Of a stretch of 32,542 nucleotides of DNA, positions 23,593 through 29,855 are shown piece after piece. How positions within the stretch are numbered: position 1 is the stretch's first letter; each line of letters opens with the position of its first letter. Under the pieces are notes generated by a model. That model was not told the origin of the DNA. It ran no database searches and worked only from the letters and a program-made list of their open reading frames with translations. The position numbers were made by a program, and so were the translations under genes. The stretch comes from Paracoccaceae bacterium (GTDB lineage: Bacteria; Pseudomonadota; Alphaproteobacteria; Rhodobacterales; Rhodobacteraceae), in NCBI GenBank assembly GCA_023383015.1, contig JAHDXW010000039.1:1-32542 (forward strand), in the 5' to 3' direction.

Positions 23593-25068
23593 TCAGCGCA
23601 GCCGCGCCAGTCCCGTGGGCTGGCTGCCCGCGCTTCCCGGCCGGATGTCGCGCACCCGCCGCGTGCCGCGGGTGGTGGCGTCGGTGACCCACAGCTCGAC
23701 GCCGCCCGCCGCGTCCTGCGCGGCGAACACCGACCTGCCGTCGCCCAGCCCGGTGAAGCCGCTGGGCCAGCTGCCAGGGCTGCCGCGCCAGATGTCGCGC
23801 AGCCGGCGGGTGCCTGCGGCGGTGCCGTCGCTGATCCAGGGTTCGGGCCCGGTCTCGCCGTCGGTGGCCGAGAACAGCGCCACCCCCGGCAGGTGCAGCC
23901 CGAAGGCGCGCACGCCGCTGTCGGCCGGCCCGGGGTTGATGTCCGACACGAAGGCGGTGCCCGCCGGGGTGCCGTCGGTCACCCACAGCTCGGGGCCGGT
24001 CGGGCCGTCGTCGGCCACGAACAGCGCCCGCCCGTCGCCCAGTGCGATCGCCTGGTCGAGCATGCCGCTGCCGCCCGGGCCGAAGCGGATGTCGGCCAGG
24101 ATCCGGGTGCCGCCGGCGGTGCCGTCGGTCACCCAGGGCTCCGGCCCGGCCAGCCCGTCGTTGGCCATGAAGATCGCGCGACCGCCGCCGATGGCGATGA
24201 TGTTCCAGGGGTTGCCGCCTTCGGCGCCGGCCACGATGTCGGCCACCAGGCGGGTGCCATCGCGGGTGCCGTCGGTCACCCACAGCTCGGTGCCGCTGGC
24301 CGCGTCGCTGGCGGCGAACACCGCCCGACCGTCGCCGAGCGGGGCGAGGAAGCGGGGGTTGCCGCTGGCGGGGAACAGTCCGGCGATGTCGCGCAGCATC
24401 CGCGTGCCGCCGCGGCTGGCGTCGCTCACCCACGGCTCGCGCCCGTGGCTGCCGTCGTCGGCCGAGAACACCGCCCTCCCGGTGCCGAGCAGCGCAAAGC
24501 CGAAGGGGATGGACGACATCGCGCCCGGGGCGATGTCGCGCACCAGCCGCGTGCCGCCGCGGCTGCCGTCGGTCAGCCACAGCTCCATCCCGCGGCTGCC
24601 GTCGTTGGCCGCCATCAGCGCCGTGCCGTCGCCCAGCGGGAAGGCCGCCCCGGCGCCGCCGTCGGGCCCCGGCAGCATGTCGCGCACGAGCCGGGTCCCC
24701 CTGCGGGTGCCGTCGGTGACCCAGGGCTCGATGCCCTCCCCGGCGGTGGTGGCCAGAAACACCGCGCGCCCGCCCCCGAGCGCGCGGATCGACACCGGCA
24801 GCGAGCCGGTGCCGCCCGGCTCGATGTCGCGCACCCGCCGCGTGCCCTTGCGGGTGCCGTCGGTGATCCACAGCTCGTGCCCGCTGGTTCCGTCGTTGGC
24901 GCCGAACAGCACCGCCGGACCCGTTTCCGCCGTCGGCAGGGCCGCGGCGCCGCCATCCGCCGCAGCCGCCCCGGCCGCGAGCGCCGCCCCCAGTGCCGCC
25001 CCCAGTACCGCCGCCAGTGCCGCCCCCGGAAGTCCGCCCCGGCCCGGCCGCACCCCACCGTCGCGCAT
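23593..25068 (-). CDS. Exported nine-repeat ELWxxDGT protein
   Basis: 491 residues from the ATG of MRDGGVRPGRGG, preceded by AGGGGTGG at about 6-8 bases. A second ATG 21 bases upstream (25089) would add seven residues. A signal peptide (Arg-containing start, then LPGAALAAVLGAALGAALAA) is followed by nine repeats of 48-50 residues with the core E-L/P-W-V-T-D-G-T-x-x-G-T and RxVRDI-PG. The conserved Trp are at residues 67, 116, 164, 213, 263, 312, 362, 411 and 460. Odd repeats read ELW and even repeats EPW, without exception. The array probably folds as a beta-propeller-like surface or periplasmic protein; function unknown. DNA repeats within the gene could recombine. Confidence 0.88.
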   Translation of the reverse strand: MRDGGVRPGRGGLPGAALAAVLGAALGAALAAGAAAADGGAAALPTAETGPAVLFGANDGTSGHELWITDGTRKGTRRVRDIEPGGTGSLPVSIRALGGGRAVFLATTAGEGIEPWVTDGTRRGTRLVRDMLPGPDGGAGAAFPLGDGTALMAANDGSRGMELWLTDGSRGGTRLVRDIAPGAMSSIPFGFALLGTGRAVFSADDGSHGREPWVSDASRGGTRMLRDIAGLFPASGNPRFLAPLGDGRAVFAASDAASGTELWVTDGTRDGTRLVADIVAGAEGGNPWNIIAIGGGRAIFMANDGLAGPEPWVTDGTAGGTRILADIRFGPGGSGMLDQAIALGDGRALFVADDGPTGPELWVTDGTPAGTAFVSDINPGPADSGVRAFGLHLPGVALFSATDGETGPEPWISDGTAAGTRRLRDIWRGSPGSWPSGFTGLGDGRSVFAAQDAAGGVELWVTDATTRGTRRVRDIRPGSAGSQPTGLARLR

Positions 25069-25095
25069 GGCCACCACCCCTGTTGACATGCGAAT

Positions 25096-25123
25096 ACTGT
25101 AATTGCAGCGAGGTGCCGCTCAA
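25096..25123 (-). promoter_or_regulatory. Predicted promoter of the ELWxxDGT gene
   Basis: Minus strand TTGAGC - 16 bases - TACAGT, in a local AT-rich patch right after the DUF1810 stop. A start 7 bases past the -10 would fall at about 25089, on the upstream ATG itself, so the mRNA could be leaderless or have a leader of about 20 bases to the ATG at 25068. Confidence 0.4.
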
Positions 25124-25569
25124 TGTGGCGCGATGCCGCCGCCCGCCCCTGCCCGGCCGCCCAGCGCCGCAAGCGTCAGCGGGCAGCCCTGCCCGCCGAA
25201 GAACGACGCGAGGATTGCGGCGAACGGCGCCCCGCCCCCGGCGGCGGCGAACAGCGTGGCCGACGAGCGGAGCTTCAGCGCATCCACCGGGCCGAGGATG
25301 GCCTCGGCGCTGCGCCGGCCGGCGTGGTCCAGCACCGCCGCCGCCGCCGCGGCCAGCCGCGGCCCGAGCACCGGATGGGCGAGGTAGGCGCGCGCCTCCT
25401 CCAGCCCCTCAATGCCGAAATGGCGCGCCGTCGCCGACCGTCCCAGCCCGGCCAGCTGCGGAAAGACGAACCACATCCAGTGCGTGGCCTTGCGCCCGCT
25501 GCGCAACTCGTGCAGCGCCGCCGCGAACACCCCTTCCTGGGCATCAAGGAAGCGTTCCAGCCGGTCCAT
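25120..25569 (-). CDS. DUF1810 protein
   Basis: 149 residues. LERFLDAQEGVFAAALHELR, ATHWMWFVFPQLAGLGRSAT, ARHFGIEGLEEARAYLAHPV and LGPVDALKLRSSATLF are the diagnostic DUF1810 segments; the family is all-helical, sometimes annotated calpastatin-like, and has no established function. Length is normal for the family. It lies 25 bases downstream of the tRNA-Arg gene on the same strand, so it could be transcribed with it, and its stop overlaps the predicted -35 of the next gene. Confidence 0.9.
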   Translation of the reverse strand: MDRLERFLDAQEGVFAAALHELRSGRKATHWMWFVFPQLAGLGRSATARHFGIEGLEEARAYLAHPVLGPRLAAAAAAVLDHAGRRSAEAILGPVDALKLRSSATLFAAAGGGAPFAAILASFFGGQGCPLTLAALGGRAGAGGGIAPH

Positions 25570-25594
25570 GGCATCCTCCCGGCCGCCATGCGGC

Positions 25595-25671
25595 TGGTGA
25601 CCCCGGCGCGACTCGAACGCGCGACCCTCAGATTAGGAATCTGATGCTCTATCCTGCTGAGCTACGGGGCC
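25595..25671 (-). tRNA. tRNA-Arg, anticodon CCU
   Basis: 77 bases folding as a complete cloverleaf: acceptor GGCCCCG/CGGGGTC with one G-U pair, D stem GCTC/GAGC, anticodon stem TCAGA/TCTGA with loop TTCCTAA (anticodon CCT), variable GGGTC, T stem GCGCG/CGCGC with loop TTCGAGT, and an encoded ACCA end. It reads the AGG codon. A near-identical but broken copy lies 2 kb to the right on the same strand. Confidence 0.96.
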
Positions 25672-25694
25672 GGAGGCCGCAGGCATCCGCCTTC

Positions 25695-25723
25695 CGGCTA
25701 CACTAGTCGGCCGGCCATATCAA
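25695..25723 (-). promoter_or_regulatory. Predicted promoter of tRNA-Arg
   Basis: Minus strand TTGATA - 17 bases - TAGCCG, ending 23 bases upstream of the tRNA 5' end. The -10 is GC-rich, but the same layout (TTGAAT - 17 - TAGCCG) is kept in front of the diverged copy, which supports it. Confidence 0.5.
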
Positions 25724-25837
25724 CGCGCGATCGCGGCGGCGCCTTGGTGGTGGACAGCGGCCGGGCGGGCATTTGACGCCTGGCCGACGACCCGCCGGAG
25801 ACGCCGCCCGCCGCAGCCGGCCGGCCCCGGCCGCCGG

Positions 25838-27406
25838 TCAGCGCGGCTGCAGCCACTTCGGCAGGAACTCGTAGGCGTTGCGCCTCAACGCCGCGTCGAA
25901 GGGCACGGCGGCGGCCGCGAGGAGCGTCTGCAGGGTGCCGGCGTTGAAGGCGTCGAAGGTGTCGGTCGCGCCGCCGACATGGGTGCCGGCGACGAAGACC
26001 TGCGGGATGGTCGCCGCGCCGGTGATCTCGCGCAGGGCGGCGCGGAACTCGCCGCCGCGCCCGTCGGCCTGGAAGGGCACCGAATCGAGGTCGACCGAGC
26101 GGTAGGCGATCCCGGCCGCCTCGAAGAGCTTGCGCACCGACCAGCAGAACTCGCACCATTCGAGCGCGAAGAGGACGACCGGCGCGGCGGGGTCGGCGAC
26201 GATGGCGCGCACCTCGGCAAGGAATTCGGGTTTCGCCGGCGGTGGCGGGGCCGCCGGCGCCGCCGCCGCCCGGACATCGAAGCGGTAGTTCGGGGTCGAG
26301 GCCGAAATCTCCTTCTCCTCCTCCGACATCGCCTCCTCGATGCCGGCAAAGAGCGGCGTCGACAGGTAGCGCTCGCCGGTGTCGGGGATCATGGCAAGGA
26401 TGCGGCTGCCCGCGGGCGCGGTGGCCGCGACCGCGAGCGCGGCGGCAAGGGTCGCCCCGCCGGTGATGCCGCAGAAGATGCCCTCGCGCCGGGCAAGCTC
26501 CTCGGCCGAGCGCAGCGCCTCGCGGCCGGGGACGGGGCGGACCTCGTCGAAGAGCCGCGCCTCGGCCGCGTCGCCGGCGAGCTTGGGGATGAAGTCGGGC
26601 GACCAGCCCTGCATCAGATGCGGCCGGAAGCGCGGGTGGCTCGCGGCGGGCGAGCCGTCGGGGTTGCGCGCCTGGCCGATGCCGCTGCCGAGCATGGCCG
26701 AGTTGTCGGGCTCGGCGACGATGATGCGGGTTTTCGGCGAGCGTGCCCTGAGGACGCGGGCCACGCCCTTCAGCGTTCCGCCGGTGCCGAAGCCCGTCAC
26801 CCAGACATCAAGCCCGTCGGGGCCGAACGCGGCAAGGATCTCCTCGGCCGTGGTGCGCGAATGGGTGTCGGCGTTGGCCTCGTTCTCGAACTGCCGGCAG
26901 AGGAACCAGCCGTGCCTCTCGGCCAGCTCGCGGGCCTTGTTGACCATCCCCGAGCCCTTCTCGGCGGCCGGCGTCAGCACCACCTTCGCGCCGAGGAAGC
27001 GCATCAGCTTGCGCCGCTCGACGCTGAAGTTCTCGGCCATCGTGATGACCAGCGGATAGCCCTTCTTCGCGCACACCATGGCAAGGCCGATGCCGGTGTT
27101 GCCGCTCGTCGCCTCGACCACCGTCTGGCCGGGCTTCAGCGCGCCGTCGCGCTCGGCGGCCTCGATGATGCCCAGCGCCAGCCGATCCTTGACCGAGCCG
27201 AGCGGGTTGAACGCCTCGAGCTTGACGTAAAGCTCGACATGGGGGGGCGCCAGCCGGCCGATGCGCACCACCGGCGTGTTGCCGACCGTCTCGAGGATCG
27301 AGCCGAAGATGCGCCCCTGCCCTGCCCCCGGCAGGGCGGGGCGGCCGGCGGGGGATGCGGCCCCGGCCGCGCTTGTGCTGGCGGAGCGGGGATCGAGGTC
27401 GTTCAT
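25838..27406 (-). CDS. Cysteine synthase-glutaredoxin fusion
   Basis: 522 residues from the ATG of MNDLDPRSA, with GGAGGG 7 bases upstream. After a 30-residue Ala/Pro tail comes a CysK-type PLP domain (about 33-345): VGNTPVVRI, Lys73 in NPLGSVKDRLALG (Schiff base), EATSGNTGIGLAM, TGFGTGGTLKGVARVL and CGITGGATLAAAL. A linker rich in Ala/Pro (about 355-395) leads to a glutaredoxin domain with WCEFC (Cys418, Cys421), cis-Pro IPQVFVAGTHVGG (from about 467) and a C-terminal FLPKWLQPR. Expected: O-acetylserine plus sulfide or a thiol donor to cysteine or an S-substituted product, with the glutaredoxin reducing a disulfide donor on the same chain; that coupling is inference. Flanked by two tRNA-Arg copies. 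Confidence 0.88.
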   Translation of the reverse strand: MNDLDPRSASTSAAGAASPAGRPALPGAGQGRIFGSILETVGNTPVVRIGRLAPPHVELYVKLEAFNPLGSVKDRLALGIIEAAERDGALKPGQTVVEATSGNTGIGLAMVCAKKGYPLVITMAENFSVERRKLMRFLGAKVVLTPAAEKGSGMVNKARELAERHGWFLCRQFENEANADTHSRTTAEEILAAFGPDGLDVWVTGFGTGGTLKGVARVLRARSPKTRIIVAEPDNSAMLGSGIGQARNPDGSPAASHPRFRPHLMQGWSPDFIPKLAGDAAEARLFDEVRPVPGREALRSAEELARREGIFCGITGGATLAAALAVAATAPAGSRILAMIPDTGERYLSTPLFAGIEEAMSEEEKEISASTPNYRFDVRAAAAPAAPPPPAKPEFLAEVRAIVADPAAPVVLFALEWCEFCWSVRKLFEAAGIAYRSVDLDSVPFQADGRGGEFRAALREITGAATIPQVFVAGTHVGGATDTFDAFNAGTLQTLLAAAAVPFDAALRRNAYEFLPKWLQPR

Positions 27407-27448
27407 GCTGCCACCCTCCATGCCGTGACGGTTGCCGGACGCGGTGTC

Positions 27449-27477
27449 ATCATAACCCCCCGTCGCGGCACCGTGAA
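27449..27477 (-). promoter_or_regulatory. Predicted promoter of the CysK-Grx gene
   Basis: Minus strand TTCACG - 17 bases - TATGAT. The -10 matches the consensus at five of six positions. It would give a leader of about 36 bases. It lies between the gene and the tRNA-Arg copy. Confidence 0.6.
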
Positions 27478-27573
27478 GGAAGTTCACGGCCCCCGGCCGC
27501 CCGAAGGCGATGCCGCCGGTGCGGCCCTGCGGCCGCTGCCCCGCCCCTGCCCGGAGCGCCCCTGCAGAAGGCA

Positions 27574-27649
27574 TGGTGACCCCGGCGCGACCTGAGCGCG
27601 CGACCCTCAGATCAGGATCTGATGCACCATCCCGCTGAGCTACGGGGCC
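27574..27649 (-). pseudogene. tRNA-Arg(CCU) pseudogene or tRNA-like RNA gene
   Basis: 76 bases aligned end to end with the tRNA-Arg at 25595, including acceptor stem, anticodon stem, T stem and encoded ACCA, all unchanged. Differences sit in loops and the D stem: anticodon loop TCCTGA (six bases, so the anticodon is lost and TCAGATC-CT-GATCTGA can close as a longer hairpin), T loop CTCAGGT in place of TTCGAGT, and D stem GCTC/GTGC with one mismatch. It cannot work as a normal tRNA. The homology continues about 55 bases upstream and includes the promoter. This is a segmental duplicate of the tRNA gene, decaying or changed in role. Confidence 0.85.
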
Positions 27650-27674
27650 CCGGGGGCAGGCGCCATCCCGGGCA

Positions 27675-27703
27675 CGGCTACACCAGCGGGCGGGGCGATT
27701 CAA
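27675..27703 (-). promoter_or_regulatory. Promoter copy in front of the tRNA-Arg pseudogene
   Basis: Minus strand TTGAAT - 17 bases - TAGCCG, the same geometry as upstream of the intact tRNA. GGCTACAC, CAACGC and CGATC blocks are shared while the bases between them differ. Confidence 0.45.
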
Positions 27704-27770
27704 CGCCCGATCAGGGCCTCCGGGGCCGGTTCCATCGCCGCACGAAAGGCTCTAACGGTAAGGTCGAGAC

Positions 27771-28817
27771 GTGCCGGAGGTGCCCTGCCCCGTGACCCGC
27801 CCGCCCCGCGAGCCCCGCCGCCCGCTGACCCTGCGCGACGTCTCCGAGGCGTCGGGGGTCAGCGAGATGACCGTCAGCCGCGTGCTGCGCGGGCGCGGCG
27901 AGGTGTCCGAGGCGACGCGCGAGCGCGTCATGGCCGCCGCAAGGCAGCTCGGCTACGTGCCCAACCGCATTGCCGGCGGGCTCGCCTCGGCGCGCGTCAA
28001 CCTCGTGGCGGTGATCGTGCCGTCGCTGGCCAACATGGTCTTCCCCGAGGTGCTGACGGCCGCGACCGAGGTGCTGGAGGGCGCCGGGCTGCAGCCGGTG
28101 GTGGGGGTGACGGGCTACGACCCCGACCGCGAGGAGCGGGTGCTCTACGACATGCTCGCCTGGCGGCCGGCCGGGGTGATCCTCGCCGGGCTGGAGCATG
28201 GCGCGGCGACCCGCGAGATGCTGCGCGCCGCCGGCGTGCCGGTGGTCGAGATCATGGACGTCGACGGCGAGGCGGTCGATTCGGTGGTCGGCATCTCGCA
28301 CCGGCGGGCCGGCCGGCAGATGGCGGCGGCGATCCTCGATGCCGGCTACCGCCGGATCGCCTTCCTCGGCACGATGATGCCGTTCGACCACCGCGCCCGC
28401 AAGCGGATGGAGGGCTTCGAGGCGGTGCTCGCCGCGGCAGGGGTGGCGCTTGCGGCGCGCGAGTTCTACTCCGGCGGTTCGGCCCTGGCCAAGGGACGCG
28501 AGATGACCCAGGCCGTGATGGCGCGCCGGGCCGACCTCGACTTCCTGTACTATTCCAACGACATGATCGGTGCGGGCGGGCTTCTGTGGTGCCTCGGGCA
28601 GGGCTTCGACATCCCCGACCGGCTTGGGCTTGCCGGCTTCAACGGGCTTGAGCTGATCGACGGCCTGCCGCGGCGGCTGGCGACCATGGATGCCTGCCGG
28701 CGCGAGATCGGGCGCGAGGCCGCGCGCATCGTCGTCGCCGGCCGCGCCGCCGCCGGCAGCCGGATCGAGCTGACCCCGGTGCTCGCCCCCGGCGACACCA
28801 TCCGCGGCCTGCGCTGA
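27771..28817 (+). CDS. LacI-family transcriptional regulator
   Basis: 348 residues from a GTG with AAGG 7 bases upstream; in-frame GTGs at 27780 and 27792 are alternatives. The helix-turn-helix is LTLRDVSEASGVSEMTVSRV followed by LRGRGEVSEATRERVMAAAR and the hinge LGYVPNRIAGGLAS. The effector domain begins VAVIVPSLANMVFPEVLTA, resembling GntR/gluconate-type LacI regulators. No sugar or gluconate genes are adjacent, so it appears orphaned in this window and its effector cannot be assigned. Its upstream region contains the duplicated tRNA promoter block on the opposite strand. Confidence 0.92.
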   Translation: MPEVPCPVTRPPREPRRPLTLRDVSEASGVSEMTVSRVLRGRGEVSEATRERVMAAARQLGYVPNRIAGGLASARVNLVAVIVPSLANMVFPEVLTAATEVLEGAGLQPVVGVTGYDPDREERVLYDMLAWRPAGVILAGLEHGAATREMLRAAGVPVVEIMDVDGEAVDSVVGISHRRAGRQMAAAILDAGYRRIAFLGTMMPFDHRARKRMEGFEAVLAAAGVALAAREFYSGGSALAKGREMTQAVMARRADLDFLYYSNDMIGAGGLLWCLGQGFDIPDRLGLAGFNGLELIDGLPRRLATMDACRREIGREAARIVVAGRAAAGSRIELTPVLAPGDTIRGLR

Positions 28818-29005
28818 GGTCCCCCGCCGTCTCCCGCGCAGGGCTCCGCCGGCGGGGCAGAGGCGGCCGGCTCCGCCGGCGCATCGCCCGCCTGCCCCCG
28901 TTCCCGCGCCCGTGGCCCGTGGGCCCGCCTGCCCCGCCGCCCCGGGGCAGTGGTTGCGAAACAGTGAACGGGAAAGTTCAAGTCAATGATTTTTCATGAG
29001 AATGT

Positions 29006-29029
29006 CCCCGTCCCACGCATGGGACGGGG
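29006..29029. terminator. Bidirectional terminator hairpin
   Basis: CCCCGTCCC-ACGCAT-GGGACGGGG, a perfect 9-bp stem with a 6-base loop, between the convergent LacI-type and glycosyltransferase genes. On the plus strand GCTGTTT follows. The 239-base gap also has an AT-rich stretch at 28950-29000 with TGAAC-N6-GTTCA (28965-28980) and a 13-bp direct repeat GGCTCCGCCGGCG at 28842 and 28869. I see no gene in it. Confidence 0.6.
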
Positions 29030-29056
29030 GCTGTTTCAGGCGGCGGTGCCGCCCGC

Positions 29057-29755
29057 TCAGGCCGCCCCGGCCTCGGCCTTCCAGGCAGCGGCCTCCTCCA
29101 GCCACTCGCGGGCATAGTCGACGTGCTGCCAGTTCTCGAACCAGGGCCCGCCGCGGGTGTGGTGCACCGCCTGCGGATAGCCTGCGGCCGGCTTCTCGTA
29201 CCAGCCCTCCAGCCAGTTCCAGCCGGTCGGAAGCGCCCCGATCTCCTCGTCCCGCGCCCACTGCATGCGGTGCAGGTAGGCGCCGGATTCGCGGTTCACC
29301 ACCTCGGGCGTCAGCGCCCGGGTCGAGGGATGGTCGCAGTTGAACAGCATGAACGAGGACCAGTTCTTGCGCGGGTAGGCCGACTGCGGCACCCCGTCCA
29401 TCTTGGACGTCTCCTTGGGCCGGTAGTCGTGCTGGACGCAGAGGACGGCGTATTTGGGGTCCATGTGCCGGCGCAGCTCGGCGACGTCGCCGAAGAAGAT
29501 GAAATCGCAGTCCACGAACAGCGCCCAGCCCGTGTAGCCGGCCAGATGCGGCACCAGGAAGCGCGAGTAGGTAAACTCGGTGGAGGCGAGGGGGTCCACC
29601 TGCCGGGTGTAGAGGCCCTGCGCCACCAGCTCGCCAAGCTTGATGGGCGCCACCTCGACGGGGATCGAGGCATGGCGGATCAGCGACCGGCGCGCCACCT
29701 GATAGGCGATGTCCTCGCGTGAATCCCAGCCGATGAAGACACGAAACGGGGCCAT
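29057..29755 (-). CDS. Putative GT-A-type glycosyltransferase
   Basis: 232 residues. VFIGWDSREDIAYQVARRSL at the N-terminus and ALFVDCDFIFFGDVAELRRH with a D-x-D (Asp82, Asp84) are the nucleotide-sugar and metal-binding features of GT8-like GT-A enzymes; WSSFMLFNCDHPSTRALTPE follows and is also typical. The C-terminus HHTRGGPWFENWQHVDYARE is conserved in alphaproteobacterial members as far as I recall. A near-perfect ribosome site (GAGGAGGG) precedes the ATG. It follows waaA by 100 bases on the same strand, so a role in lipopolysaccharide or another surface glycan is likely but not shown. Confidence 0.8.
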   Translation of the reverse strand: MAPFRVFIGWDSREDIAYQVARRSLIRHASIPVEVAPIKLGELVAQGLYTRQVDPLASTEFTYSRFLVPHLAGYTGWALFVDCDFIFFGDVAELRRHMDPKYAVLCVQHDYRPKETSKMDGVPQSAYPRKNWSSFMLFNCDHPSTRALTPEVVNRESGAYLHRMQWARDEEIGALPTGWNWLEGWYEKPAAGYPQAVHHTRGGPWFENWQHVDYAREWLEEAAAWKAEAGAA

Positions 29756-29855
29756 CCTGCCCTCCTCTGTCGCCTGCGTCGCGGCCTTCTAGGCGGCGGT
29801 CGCGGCCGGGGGCAAGGGCGCGCGTGGTCGCGGCGCGGGCCGCGGCCGGGGCGCA

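Noticed and set aside
23593-25068. A beta-lactamase or other enzyme domain hidden in the ELWxxDGT protein
   Set aside because: After the signal peptide the chain is repeats to the end; no catalytic motif is visible.
20963-25123. A long open frame on the minus strand antisense to choW/choV and through the EamA and ELWxxDGT genes
   Set aside because: Its protein is Arg/Gly/Ala-rich low complexity without any domain, and it covers several well-identified genes; in very GC-rich DNA such antisense frames are expected.
27574-27649. A second functional tRNA-Arg
   Set aside because: The anticodon loop has six bases and the T-loop consensus is lost, so aminoacylation and decoding are not credible; listed as a pseudogene or tRNA-like gene.
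25595-27703. An integrative element bounded by att repeats at tRNA-Arg
   Set aside because: No integrase, excisionase or cargo beyond one metabolic gene, and the duplicate covers the whole tRNA plus its promoter, not only the 3' end usual for att sites.
27720-27771. LacI-type operator for autoregulation in front of the LacI-family gene
   Set aside because: I found no convincing palindrome with a central CG in this stretch.
28981-29005. A short peptide ORF (MKNH) or a small RNA in the AT-rich patch
   Set aside because: Four codons without a ribosome site; the AT-rich patch and hairpin could end a small RNA, but no convincing promoter was found.
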